In this document: positions 25,275 through 34,042 of the stretch, in pieces | How positions within the stretch are numbered: position 1 is the first letter of the stretch | How the letters are laid out: the number at the start of each line of letters is the position of its first letter | Assembly (NCBI RefSeq): GCF_017308015.1 | Contig: NZ_JAFKFW010000022.1 | Span: forward strand, 25,288 to 89,287 | DNA from: Allobosea sp. | GTDB taxonomy: Bacteria > Pseudomonadota > Alphaproteobacteria > Rhizobiales > Beijerinckiaceae | DNA: 64,000 nucleotides | Reading direction: 5' to 3' | Made by a program: the position numbers and the translations under genes | Notes under the pieces: generated by a model | Database searches by the model: none | What the model was told of the DNA's origin: nothing | The model's input: the letters and a program-made list of their open reading frames with translations, nothing else

Positions 25275-26265
25275 CGTGGCGCCCCCTCAGCTTGCTGGCG
25301 AGGCCGGCGATGCCGCCATGGGTGAACAGCACGAAGAGCACGATCAGGGGGCCGAAGATGACCTTCCAGTTCTGCGTCAGGCTGGAGAGCACGTCCTCGG
25401 TGATCAGGAAGGCGAGGGCCCCGAGGATCGCGCCATAGAGCGAGCCGACGCCGCCGAGCACGACCATGAAGATCAATTCACCCGAGCGCGGCCAGGACAT
25501 GTAGGCCGGGCTGACGAAATCGGTCTGATTGGCGAGCAGCAAGCCGGAAAGCCCCGCCATCATGCCGCTGATCACATAGGCGCCGAGCCGGACATGATTG
25601 ACGTCGTAGCCGGTGACGGTGACGCGCACGGCATTCTCGCGCGCCGCCCGCAGCACCCGGCCGAAGCGCGAGGCGACGAGCCGCCGCACCAGCCAGTAGC
25701 AGAAGGCCAGCGTCCCGAGCGCGATATAGTAGAAGCCGGTGCGGTTGCTGAAGATCTCGCGCCCGAGCAGCGTGCTCTTCTCGTAGAGCGTCAGGCCGTC
25801 ATCGCCGCCATAGGCCGAAAGCGCCTGCGCGAGGTAGAAGGCCATCTGCCCGAAGGCGAGCGTGATCATGATGAAGGCGACGCCGCGCGTGCGCAGCGAG
25901 ACATAACCGGTGACAGTCGCGAAGGCGGCGCAGGCGAGCAGGATGACCGGTAGCGCCACCAGCAGCTCGGTCTGGCCTTCGGTGATCAGGATGCCGGCGC
26001 CATAGGCTCCGATGCCGATATAGGCCGCATGGCCGAACGAGATCAGCCCGCCGACGCCGAGGATGAGATCCAGCGAGAGCGCCGCGATCGCGAAGATCAT
26101 CGCCCGCGTCACCAGCGTCAGCCAATGTCCGGGCAGGCCGAGCACGGAGCCGAGCGGCAGCAGGGCAAGCAGGGCGAAGATGACGAGCGGTGCGAGCCGG
26201 CGCATTCTCGGCGCCGGAGGCCGTGTTGCTGCCCCGGAATGCGCGGGTGTGCTCGCCATGCTCAC
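25267..26265 (-). CDS. livM: LivM-type ABC transporter permease
   Basis: 332 residues with about nine hydrophobic helices and LivM signatures SLDLILGVGGLISFGHAAYIGIGAYGAG and a central loop FGRVLRAARENAVR that docks the ATPases. The start is GTG at 26265, overlapping the livH stop, or ATG at 26259. Second membrane subunit of the transporter. Part of the continuous minus-strand run SBP-livH-livM-livG-livF-cupin. Confidence 0.92.
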   Translation of the reverse strand: MSMASTPAHSGAATRPPAPRMRRLAPLVIFALLALLPLGSVLGLPGHWLTLVTRAMIFAIAALSLDLILGVGGLISFGHAAYIGIGAYGAGILITEGQTELLVALPVILLACAAFATVTGYVSLRTRGVAFIMITLAFGQMAFYLAQALSAYGGDDGLTLYEKSTLLGREIFSNRTGFYYIALGTLAFCYWLVRRLVASRFGRVLRAARENAVRVTVTGYDVNHVRLGAYVISGMMAGLSGLLLANQTDFVSPAYMSWPRSGELIFMVVLGGVGSLYGAILGALAFLITEDVLSSLTQNWKVIFGPLIVLFVLFTHGGIAGLASKLRGRHDG

Positions 26266-27188
26266 GAGCGCCCCTTGGCTGGCAGAAGCCCCTCGGGCCG
26301 GACGAACAGCACCGCCGCCATGACGAGATAGATCAGCATCGAGGAGAGTGCTGCGCCCGTGGCGCGGGCCGAGGCCGGCGCCATGAACAGCCGGAGCAGG
26401 TCGTTCATCGAGGAACGACCGAGCGTGTCGACCAGCCCGACGATCAGCGCACCGACGAAGGCGCCGCGGATCGAGCCGATGCCGCCGACGACGATGACGA
26501 CGAAAGCGAGGATCAGCACGGTGTCACCCATGCCGGGCTCGACCGAGAGGATGGGGGCCGCCATTGCTCCGGCGAAGCCGGCGAGCATGGTGCCGAAGGC
26601 GAAGACCACCATGAAGAGCTTGCGGATATCGACGCCGAGCGCCGAGACCATCGGCGCGTTCGAGGCGCCTGCCCTGAGCAGCATGCCGGCGCGGGTCTTC
26701 TCGACCACGAACCAGAGCAGGGCACCGACGCCCAGGCCCGCTGCGATCAGGGCGAAGCGGTAGACGGGATAGAGGATGCCGTCCATCAATCGGACATTGC
26801 CGGACAGGAATTCCGGCACCGGCACCGACAGCGGCGCGGCGCCCCAGATCATCTTCACCGCCTGGTTGAGCAGCAGGATCAGCCCGAACGTGGCGAGCAC
26901 CTGATCGAGATGGTCCCGTTCATAGAGATGGCGGAAGACCAGGAACTCGAGGGCAAGGCCGAGCAGCAGCGCGGCGGCCAGCGCGAGCACGAGCCCCAGC
27001 ACGAAAGAGCCGGTCAGGCTGACGAAGGTCACGGCGAGATAGGCGCCCAGCATGTACTGGACGCCATGGGCGAGGTTGATGAAATCCATCACGCCGAAGA
27101 CCAGCGTCAGCCCGGCCGCGACCAGGAACAGCAGGACGCCGAACTGGAGCCCGTTCAGGAGCTGGACGATCAGGAGGCTGAGGGTCAT
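26262..27188 (-). CDS. livH: LivH-type ABC transporter permease
   Basis: 308 residues, about eight hydrophobic helices, with LivH motifs LVFGVMDFINLAHGVQYMLGAY near the N-terminus and VIVVGGIGSIRGAFVGALIVG near the C-terminus. First membrane subunit of the LIV-type importer. It is separated from the substrate-binding-protein gene by 185 bp that carry a REP-like repeat, so its expression may be set apart from that of the binding protein. Confidence 0.93.
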   Translation of the reverse strand: MTLSLLIVQLLNGLQFGVLLFLVAAGLTLVFGVMDFINLAHGVQYMLGAYLAVTFVSLTGSFVLGLVLALAAALLLGLALEFLVFRHLYERDHLDQVLATFGLILLLNQAVKMIWGAAPLSVPVPEFLSGNVRLMDGILYPVYRFALIAAGLGVGALLWFVVEKTRAGMLLRAGASNAPMVSALGVDIRKLFMVVFAFGTMLAGFAGAMAAPILSVEPGMGDTVLILAFVVIVVGGIGSIRGAFVGALIVGLVDTLGRSSMNDLLRLFMAPASARATGAALSSMLIYLVMAAVLFVRPEGLLPAKGRS

Positions 27189-27227
27189 GGGATCGGTGGC
27201 TCGCTCTGCCGTCGCGATCAGGCTCGA

Positions 27228-27348
27228 CCGTCGTTCCGGGCGTAGCGAAGCGAAGGCCCGGAATCCATCATGGAGCGCATCCCCTGCAGGGTTTGCCCTT
27301 CGATGGATCCCGGATCAGCGCCGCTTCTTGGCTTGTCCGGGATGACGG
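27228..27348. repeat. REP-like palindromic repeat, copy 1
   Basis: Intergenic element bounded by inverted ends CCGTCGTTCCGGG (from 27229) and GTCCGGGATGACGG (27335-27348), with internal complementary words GGCCCGGAATCCATC and GATGGATCCCGG. A related element, ending in the same GTCCGGGATGAC, lies at 47976-48071. Such extragenic palindromes are common between genes of alphaproteobacteria and may stabilise upstream mRNA. Confidence 0.7.
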
Positions 27349-27373
27349 CGGCGGATGTGGTGCCGAGGTACCC

Positions 27374-28546
27374 TTACTTCAGCGCGCAATCCTTGGCGTG
27401 CGGATCGGCGTAGTCCGAAAACACCTTCTGGGCGATCTCGGTCTGGAACTTGCCGTCGGCGCGCTTCGCGACCTTGACGAGGTAGAAGTCCTGGATCGGA
27501 TAACCGTTGGTGTTGAACTTGAACTTGCCGCGCAGCGACGTGAAATCGGCCTTCTTGATCGCCTCGCGCAGCTTGTCCGCATTGCCGGCGCCGCCCGCCG
27601 CCTTCACGGCGGAATCGATCAGCATGGCCGCGTCGTAGGACTGCTGGGCATAGGAGCCGGGCACGATCTTGTAGGCCGCCTCATAGGCTTTGACGAAGTC
27701 CTTCGTCTGCGCGTTGTCCATGTTGGGCGCCCAGGTCATGCCGCCATAGAGGCCGACCGCGGCGTCCTGCTGCGCCGGCAAGGTCGATTCATCGACCGTG
27801 AAGGCGGAGAGGAACGGGATCTTGCCCTGCAGCCCGGCCTGCGACCACTGCTTGACGAAGTTGACGCCGAGCCCGCCGGGCAGGAAGGCGAAGACGACAT
27901 CCGGCTTGGACGAGGCGATCTTGGCGAGGTCGGCCGAGAAATCCATCGCGTTCAGCGGCGCATAGACCTCGTCGACGATCTCGCCCTTGAAGTAGCGCTT
28001 GAAGCCGGCGAGCGAGTCCTTACCCGCCTGGTAGTTCGGCGCGATGATATAGGCCCGCTTGTAGTTCTGGTCCTGCGCATATTTGCCGAGGACCTCGTGC
28101 ACCTGATCGTTCTGGTAGGAGGTGACGAAGAAATTCTTGTTGCAGGCCTTGCCGGCCATGGTCGAGGGGCCGGCATTCGGGCTGATCAGGAAGGCGCCGG
28201 AATCGAGCACGGGCTTGGCGATGGCGCCGAGGATGTTCGAGAAGACCGGGCCGACGACGAAGGCCGGCTTCTCGCTCTCGACGAACGAGCGCACGCGCTC
28301 GACCGCGACATCGGGCTTCAGCTCGTCGTCGATCACCGTGATCTTGACCGGCACGCCGCCGAGCTTGCCGCCGTTCTTGTCGACCGCGAGCTGGAAGCCG
28401 TCGCGGACCTGCTGACCGAGTGAGGCGGCCGGGCCGGTCAGCACACTGACCACGCCGATCTTGATCGGCTCCTGCGCTTGTGCGGAAGCGACGGACAGCG
28501 CCAGCGCGCCGCAACCGAGTGCCAGACCGAACCTGAATGCCGTCAT
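27374..28546 (-). CDS. LIV-type ABC transporter substrate-binding protein
   Basis: 390 residues from the ATG at 28546, preceded by GGGAGAGCATCG. Signal peptide MTAFRFGLALGCGALALSVASAQAQ, then a type I periplasmic binding fold (Peripla_BP_6) beginning PIKIGVVSVLTGPAAS. The C-terminus (PIQDFYLVKVAKRADGK, ending DPHAKDCALK) is the form I recall for binding proteins of aromatic-acid importers rather than true leucine transporters. An operator-like palindrome lies 70-91 bp upstream. It leads the LIV operon. Confidence 0.9.
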   Translation of the reverse strand: MTAFRFGLALGCGALALSVASAQAQEPIKIGVVSVLTGPAASLGQQVRDGFQLAVDKNGGKLGGVPVKITVIDDELKPDVAVERVRSFVESEKPAFVVGPVFSNILGAIAKPVLDSGAFLISPNAGPSTMAGKACNKNFFVTSYQNDQVHEVLGKYAQDQNYKRAYIIAPNYQAGKDSLAGFKRYFKGEIVDEVYAPLNAMDFSADLAKIASSKPDVVFAFLPGGLGVNFVKQWSQAGLQGKIPFLSAFTVDESTLPAQQDAAVGLYGGMTWAPNMDNAQTKDFVKAYEAAYKIVPGSYAQQSYDAAMLIDSAVKAAGGAGNADKLREAIKKADFTSLRGKFKFNTNGYPIQDFYLVKVAKRADGKFQTEIAQKVFSDYADPHAKDCALK

Positions 28547-28615
28547 CGATGCTCTCCCGGACGAAGTTGAAGCGCGGCCCCGTTCCCTCGGATTTCTTCG
28601 GCTCGCGCAGGCCAT

Positions 28616-28637
28616 AATGTTTCAAGCTTAAAATATC
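28616..28637. promoter_or_regulatory. 22-bp palindrome upstream of the LIV operon
   Basis: Contains TTTCAAGCTTAAAATATC with a perfect AAGCTT centre, and matches 18 of 22 positions of the palindrome at 21512-21533. It is centred about 80 bp before the substrate-binding-protein start. Two copies before genes that could form one uptake-plus-oxidation pathway suggest a shared repressor. Confidence 0.6.
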
Positions 28638-28752
28638 TGCAAGGCGCAGTTTACGGAAATTTGCGGAACTCTCCAAGGCCGTAGCATCGGCCACACTCGC
28701 TGCCCGCGGCGGCTTGCTTGCGCGCTGACCTCTGCGGCACCTGCCGTAGAGG

Positions 28753-29640
28753 TCACGATCGCAGGGCCAGCGCAACGCCGCTGATGGTCAGCGTGATCGC
28801 GGCCGCCTCTCGCAGGCCCAGAGTCTCGCCCAGCAGCGGCATGGCGGTCAGCGTTCCCACGACGGGGACGATCAGCATGCTGGTGGCGGCGACGGCCGTC
28901 GGCAGCCTTCTGAGTGCTCCGAACCATGTGAGATAGCAGAGCGCCATCGGGCCGACAGCCATATAGGTCAAACCCAGCGCTCCTTTGGCCGAGAGCGAGA
29001 GGACATTCGGTCGCTCCAGGATGAGGCCCAGCGCAACCATGGGCAGGCAGCCGAGGGCGACCTGCCAGGCCGCGACAGCCGGCCCCGGCATGGCAAGGGG
29101 CTTTCGGGCTTTGACCGTGCCGAGCGCGAACAGCACGGCCGCCGCGAAGGCGAACAGTACGCCGGGGAGCTTGGTCGCCGTGAATTCGGGACCACCCATC
29201 AGAAGGAGCATGCCGGTGATGCTCAGGCCCAGCGCCACCAGGCTGCGTCGGGTCGGACGCGCGCCGAGCAGGGGCCAGGCGAGCATCATCGCCCAGATCG
29301 GCATGGAGTAGGCGATCAGCGCGCCTTCCGAGACCTTGAGCCAGTTCAGCGCGAGCGCAGTGAAACCCATCCAGGCGAAGACGTTGATCGATGCCGCGGC
29401 CAGGAGAGGCGCACGGGCTTCCTTCGGTACGGCGAGGCTGTCGCCGCGCGCCATTGCCAGCAGAGCGAGGCACAGCGCGCCGAGCAGGCCGGCCGTCCCT
29501 CGCGCGAAGAGCGGCGGCCAGTCCTGCAGGACGAACTTCAGGACCGACCAGTTGAGGCCCCAGCCAAGGGCCGTGGCCATGAGGAGGACCTTGCCGACCG
29601 TCTGGCCGGCAGGCATGGGGGCGGAGCCTGTCACGGACAT
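28753..29640 (-). CDS. DMT-superfamily (EamA) exporter
   Basis: 295 residues, ten predicted helices in two EamA repeats: the first starts ATALGWGLNWSVLKFVLQDWPP, the second begins around residue 155. EamA proteins usually export amino acids or metabolites. It starts 10 nt after the PLP-enzyme gene on the same strand and so is very probably co-transcribed with it. A role in exporting a sulfur amino acid or a product of that enzyme is likely, by analogy with RhtA/YdeD-type exporters. Confidence 0.88.
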   Translation of the reverse strand: MSVTGSAPMPAGQTVGKVLLMATALGWGLNWSVLKFVLQDWPPLFARGTAGLLGALCLALLAMARGDSLAVPKEARAPLLAAASINVFAWMGFTALALNWLKVSEGALIAYSMPIWAMMLAWPLLGARPTRRSLVALGLSITGMLLLMGGPEFTATKLPGVLFAFAAAVLFALGTVKARKPLAMPGPAVAAWQVALGCLPMVALGLILERPNVLSLSAKGALGLTYMAVGPMALCYLTWFGALRRLPTAVAATSMLIVPVVGTLTAMPLLGETLGLREAAAITLTISGVALALRS

Positions 29641-29650
29641 GGCAAGCGCC

Positions 29651-30808
29651 TTACGGGCGGTGCCCGGCCTTCAGCGCTCGGTCGAGATCGTCATGGAGGT
29701 CATCGACATCCTCGATGCCGGTGGAGAGGCGCAGCAGGTCGGTCGGGCAGGGCGAGCCGGCGCCTTCGATCGAAGCGCGATGCTCGATCAGGCTTTCGAC
29801 GCCGCCGAGCGAGGTCGCCCTCTTGTACAGTTCGACATGAGCCGCTGTCGCGATTGCCGCACCTTCGCCGCCGGTGACCTGCACCGAGAGCATGAAGCCG
29901 AAGCCGTTCTCCATCTGTCGCGCCGCGATGTCGTGGCCGGGATGCTGCGGCAGGCCGGGATAGAGCACGCGGGCCACCAGCGGATGGGCCGAGAGTCGCT
30001 GCGCCAGCGCCATTGCCGAAGCCGCTTGCCGCTCCTGTCGCACGTGCAGCGTGCGCATGCCGCGCATCAGCAGATAGGCTTCGAATGGCCCGAGAATGCC
30101 GCCCTGGCCCTTCCGGACCGTTTTGACCCGGTTCCAGAACTCATCGTCCTCGCGGGCGCAGAGCGCCCCCGCAACGACATCGGAATGGCCGTTCAGCACC
30201 TTCGTCGCCGCATGCATGACGATGTCGGCGCCGAGCGTCAGCGGACGGGTATGCACCGGCGAGGCGCAGGTCGAGTCGACGGCAAGCCTGGCGCCGGCCT
30301 TGTGCGCGATCTCGGCAGCCGCCGCGATATCGGTGATCGTCCAGAGCGGGTTCGAGGGCGTCTCGATCCAGACGAGCTTGGTCACGCCCGGCTTCACCGC
30401 CGCCTTCAAGGCGGCGAGATCATCGGTCTCGACGAAATCGACCTTGATGCCCCAGCGCGTCGCCTCGTTGAGCAGCCAGGCGCGCAGCGCCCAGTACATC
30501 ACCTTGGAGGCGACGACATGGTCGCCGGGCGAGAGCGCCTGGAACACGGCGGTGGCGGCTGCCATCCCGGAGCCGAACAGCAGGGCGCCGGCCTTGGCCT
30601 CCTCCAGCATGGCGAGCACGGCCTGCGCCTCATGCACCGTCTCGTTGTCCGGCCGGCCATAGATGAAGCCGGTCGAGTAGCCGTTATCCTCGTCGCGGAT
30701 ATAGGTCGTCGAGACATGGATCGGTGGCACGACGCCCCTGGTGGTCGGGTCGATCTTCCCCATGGCCTGCGCGGCAAGGCTTCTCTTGGTCCACTTCGTC
30801 GCAGTCAT
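29651..30808 (-). CDS. Trans-sulfuration-family PLP enzyme (cystathionine gamma-synthase/lyase type)
   Basis: 385 residues of the Cys/Met-metabolism PLP family. The internal-aldimine lysine is K203 in HAATKVLNGHSD, the pyridine-N aspartate D178 in LAVDST, and GSGMAAATA binds the phosphate. The usual YTRxxNPT block is altered to YGRPDNET, so the substrate may differ from cystathionine. Members catalyse beta- or gamma-elimination or replacement on cysteine, cystathionine, homocysteine or methionine. Upstream and divergent is an Lrp-family regulator, downstream an EamA exporter, a common arrangement for amino-acid breakdown and export. Confidence 0.85.
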   Translation of the reverse strand: MTATKWTKRSLAAQAMGKIDPTTRGVVPPIHVSTTYIRDEDNGYSTGFIYGRPDNETVHEAQAVLAMLEEAKAGALLFGSGMAAATAVFQALSPGDHVVASKVMYWALRAWLLNEATRWGIKVDFVETDDLAALKAAVKPGVTKLVWIETPSNPLWTITDIAAAAEIAHKAGARLAVDSTCASPVHTRPLTLGADIVMHAATKVLNGHSDVVAGALCAREDDEFWNRVKTVRKGQGGILGPFEAYLLMRGMRTLHVRQERQAASAMALAQRLSAHPLVARVLYPGLPQHPGHDIAARQMENGFGFMLSVQVTGGEGAAIATAAHVELYKRATSLGGVESLIEHRASIEGAGSPCPTDLLRLSTGIEDVDDLHDDLDRALKAGHRP

Positions 30809-30938
30809 GACCCGTTTTCCGTTTCGTCCCTGCCTATGGAAAAGGCGGCATATGGATCAGATCATGCCAGCAAACGCCTGGCGATAGTCGCCCATTTTTG
30901 CTACTGGATGGCGAATTTCGTCGATCGTGAAGGCTTCG

Positions 30939-31400
30939 ATGGCTAAAAAGGTTGACCTCGACAGGTTCGATCATGCCCTGCTGAAAGAGATGCAGGCCGA
31001 TAATCAGACGCCGGCGCGCGTGCTGGCCGAGCGTGTGGGCCTGTCCCAAAGCGCGGTACTGCGGCGATTGAGGCGCTTGCGCGCGGAGAAGGTCATCACC
31101 GCCGATGTTTCGATCGTCAGCCCCGAAATCATGGGCGTTCCGGTGACGGTGCATGTTACCGTCTCGATCATCCAGGGCTCGCGGACCTATGGCGATTTCG
31201 CCCGGAAGCTCCAGGCCCGGCCCGAGGTCAAGCACGCCTCCTATGTGACAGGCGACGCCGATTTCGTGCTGCACCTGCAGGTCGAGAGCATGGCCGCCTA
31301 CGCTGCCTTCACCCGCGAGGTCTTCCATGATGACCCGAATGTCGCGGAGTACCATAGCTACATCGCCATGCGCGAAGTCGTCGGCCACGGCGCGCCATAG
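30939..31400 (+). CDS. Lrp/AsnC-family regulator
   Basis: 153 residues from the ATG at 30939 with GAAGG just upstream; an in-frame GTG at 30927 is less likely. N-terminal helix-turn-helix (TPARVLAERVGLSQSAVLRRLRRL) and C-terminal RAM effector domain (VTVHVTVSIIQGSRTYGDFARKL, then HASYVTGDADFVLHLQVES). It is divergent from the PLP-enzyme gene across 130 bp and presumably controls that gene and the EamA exporter in response to an amino acid. Confidence 0.92.
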   Translation: MAKKVDLDRFDHALLKEMQADNQTPARVLAERVGLSQSAVLRRLRRLRAEKVITADVSIVSPEIMGVPVTVHVTVSIIQGSRTYGDFARKLQARPEVKHASYVTGDADFVLHLQVESMAAYAAFTREVFHDDPNVAEYHSYIAMREVVGHGAP

Positions 31401-31516
31401 CGCTCTGCGCCGGACGATATGGACGCGAGCCCCGCCTGTGGCTATCGGCTCGAAGCCGTAGAACTCAGCCGGGTGCGCCGGTCTCGTCCGTTCTTTTTCA
31501 CCGGGGATACCGCCAG

Positions 31517-32680
31517 ATGACGCGTGAAGAGGCTCCGAGGAGCGTCAGCGATCTGCCTTCGAAGGCGTGGCTCAGGAAAATCCTGGTCCCGGCCTGGATC
31601 GACCGTGCGGTTCGGCCCGGTCACGCCGGCTTCGTCGAGATGTTCGATCCGGCCGATCCCGCGCGCGATCCAGGGGCGCTCCGAACGACGCTCGTCACGG
31701 CCCGCCTGACCTATGTCTTCAGCCATGCCCACCTGCTCGATCCGCAGGGGAGGGCGCTCGTCGCTGCCCGCCATGGCTTCGCCTTCCTGCGCGACGCCTG
31801 CCGCGAGGACGGGCGAGGGCGCTTCCTGCATTCCGTCCGCGAGGACGGCACGCCGGTCGATACCCGCACTGACCTCTACGATCTCGCCTTCGTGCTCTTC
31901 GCCATGGCCTGGTACTATCGCGCGACGGAGGATGCTGCGGCACTCGCGATCGCCGACGAGGTGATCGGCTTCATCGAAAGCGAGATGGCGCATCCGCAAG
32001 GCGGCTTCGCGGAGGATACGGCGGGTACGCTGCCGCGCCGCCAGAACCCGCATATGCATCTGCTGGAGGCGTTCCACGCGCTTGCCGAAGCGACCGGCGA
32101 ACAACGCTGGCTCGACCACGCCAACGCGATCGTCCGGCTCGCGCGCGAGCACCTGGTCGATGCCGAAACCGGGACGCTCGGCGAATATTTCGCCGATGAC
32201 TGGAAGCCCGCTCCCGATGCGGCAGGCCTGGTTTGCGAGCCCGGTCACCACTTCGAATGGACCTGGCTGCTGCTGCATCACTGGCGCCTGACGGGGGACG
32301 CACAGGCGCGCGATCTGGCAGAGAGACTCTACGGCTTCGCGATCCGGCACGGTCTGGACGATGGCGCAACAGGGCCGCTTGCCGCGTTTGACGTGTTTGA
32401 CCGCACCGGCAATGTCACGGCCTCGACCAAGCTGCTCTGGCCCCAGACCGAGGCGATCAAGGCCTTCCTCGCCCGGATCGAATTTCTGGGTGATGCCGAT
32501 GCCGCCGCACGCCTCGACAGGCATCTTGCCAGCCTGTTCCGCTGGTTCGTCACGCCCGAAACGGGGCTCTGGTTCAACCAGCTCGCGAAGGACGGCACGC
32601 CCACCCAGACGGTGATCCCGGTGCGGGTGCTCTACCATCTCCTGCTCGCTCTGGCGGAACAGGAGCGCGTCCGGAGCTAG
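31517..32680 (+). CDS. AGE-family sugar epimerase/isomerase
   Basis: 387 residues predicted as an (alpha/alpha)6 barrel of the N-acylglucosamine 2-epimerase family. Recognisable catalytic-cleft blocks are RQNPHMHLLEAFHAL (about 178) and CEPGHHFEWTWLLLHH (about 241), bearing the conserved histidines, with TASTKLLWPQTEAIKAF near the C-terminus. Relatives include mannose isomerase, sulfoquinovose isomerase YihS and cellobiose epimerase; specificity is not readable. It stands alone between the Lrp and MFS genes. Confidence 0.85.
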   Translation: MTREEAPRSVSDLPSKAWLRKILVPAWIDRAVRPGHAGFVEMFDPADPARDPGALRTTLVTARLTYVFSHAHLLDPQGRALVAARHGFAFLRDACREDGRGRFLHSVREDGTPVDTRTDLYDLAFVLFAMAWYYRATEDAAALAIADEVIGFIESEMAHPQGGFAEDTAGTLPRRQNPHMHLLEAFHALAEATGEQRWLDHANAIVRLAREHLVDAETGTLGEYFADDWKPAPDAAGLVCEPGHHFEWTWLLLHHWRLTGDAQARDLAERLYGFAIRHGLDDGATGPLAAFDVFDRTGNVTASTKLLWPQTEAIKAFLARIEFLGDADAAARLDRHLASLFRWFVTPETGLWFNQLAKDGTPTQTVIPVRVLYHLLLALAEQERVRS

Positions 32681-32749
32681 CCGGCGGCCCATTGTACATG
32701 GCGGAGGGTACGCCTTGTGAACTGGCCGGCAGTCCGCGCTGCCGCAAGC

Positions 32750-33949
32750 CTATGGTTCCGCCGGAGCTGTTCTCGCTGCCGGCGCGGCCTGCGCCAGGAA
32801 GAAGAACGCCAGAGAGGCGCACCAGACGATCAGGCCGAACACCGTCGCGCCGGCCAGCACCAGCCCGAACCCGCCCTGTGCATGCAGCAAGGCGAGCATC
32901 GGCACGACGAAGCCGCTGACGGTGAAGCCGAGGAAATAGCGCACGCTGAACGCCTTGGCGCGGTGCTGCGCCGGCACGTACCGCGCGACCATCGCGTCGT
33001 TGACGACGACCTGCCCGTAGATCGCGGCCATGGTCATGGCGAGGCCGATGAGCAGCGGCACGCCCGAGTTCGTCGCCGCGAGCGCGAGGCCCAGCGGCTG
33101 GAACAGCGCGAGCCCGACGAACAGCGCCGGAAGCGTGTAACGGTCGACCAGTCGGCCCATCAGCCATTGCGTGGCGGCGCCGAATACGAAGACCAGTGTC
33201 GCCAGCGAGCCGGTCAGCGCCAGCGGCAGGTCGAGGCCGAGGCGCTCGTCGATGACCTTCGGCAATGCGATCGTGGTGATGTTGAAGGTCATGCCGCCGG
33301 CGATGATCGCGACGGCGAAGACGAGCAGCAGCGCGACCGGCCGGCTGACGGGGATGAGTTCGGCCTTGCCGGAACGACCCGTGGATGGAGTTCCGTCGCC
33401 AGGCACGAGGGCGAGGAAAGCCGCGCCGAGCGCAAGGCAGACGAAGCCGGGCAGGACGAAGGCGAAGCGCCAGCCGAAGTTGGCGGCGATCAGCGCCGTA
33501 ACGCCGGCGGCGGAGGCCGCGCCGAGATTGCCCCAGACGGCGTTGACGCCGAGATCGCGGCCGAGCTGACGGGCATGGCTGACCAGCATGGTCGAGCCGA
33601 CCGGATGATAGATCGCCGAGGCGATGCCGAGCACGAGCAGCCAGCCCGCGAACGCCGCTGGGCGATTCGCGCTGGCGACGCCGAGGCAGGAGAGCCCGTA
33701 GCCGATGAAGAACACGGCGAGCATGTTGCGTCGGCCGAACCGGTCCGAGAGCCAGCCCATCGGCAGCGAGCACAGGCCGAAGGCGACGAAGGCGCCGGTC
33801 GCAAGGCCGATGAGTTCGGCATAGCTGAGATCGGTCTGCGCTGCGATGGCGATGACCGCCGTCGGATAAATCAGCAGCACGAAGTGATCGAGCGCATGGG
33901 CCGCGTTGACGAACAGAAGGGTGCGCTTCGACAGGGTCTCGGGGCTCAT
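32750..33949 (-). CDS. MFS transporter
   Basis: 399 residues from the ATG at 33949; the frame continues upstream through the AraC gene but is not coding there. Twelve hydrophobic helices; the loop-2/3 signature is GWLSDRFGRRN. It is divergent from an AraC-family gene with a palindrome in the gap, so that regulator likely controls it. The general architecture is that of a sugar-, drug- or metabolite-exporting member; the substrate is unknown. Confidence 0.88.
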   Translation of the reverse strand: MSPETLSKRTLLFVNAAHALDHFVLLIYPTAVIAIAAQTDLSYAELIGLATGAFVAFGLCSLPMGWLSDRFGRRNMLAVFFIGYGLSCLGVASANRPAAFAGWLLVLGIASAIYHPVGSTMLVSHARQLGRDLGVNAVWGNLGAASAAGVTALIAANFGWRFAFVLPGFVCLALGAAFLALVPGDGTPSTGRSGKAELIPVSRPVALLLVFAVAIIAGGMTFNITTIALPKVIDERLGLDLPLALTGSLATLVFVFGAATQWLMGRLVDRYTLPALFVGLALFQPLGLALAATNSGVPLLIGLAMTMAAIYGQVVVNDAMVARYVPAQHRAKAFSVRYFLGFTVSGFVVPMLALLHAQGGFGLVLAGATVFGLIVWCASLAFFFLAQAAPAARTAPAEP

Positions 33950-33985
33950 AGGCGATCTCGCGGCAATGACGCGCGATCCTAACTT

Positions 33986-34007
33986 GACCCGATAGGCCTG
34001 TCGGGTC
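33986..34007. promoter_or_regulatory. Operator-like inverted repeat between MFS and AraC genes
   Basis: Perfect 7-bp arms GACCCGA (33986-33992) and TCGGGTC (34001-34007) with an 8-nt spacer, in the 93-bp divergent gap. A related word, TTCGACCGGATCGG (from 34012), follows as a partial direct repeat of TTGACCCGATAGG. A binding site for the adjacent AraC regulator is the simplest reading. Confidence 0.55.
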
Positions 34008-34042
34008 GTAATTCGACCGGATCGGGCCAAAATGGACGTGTG

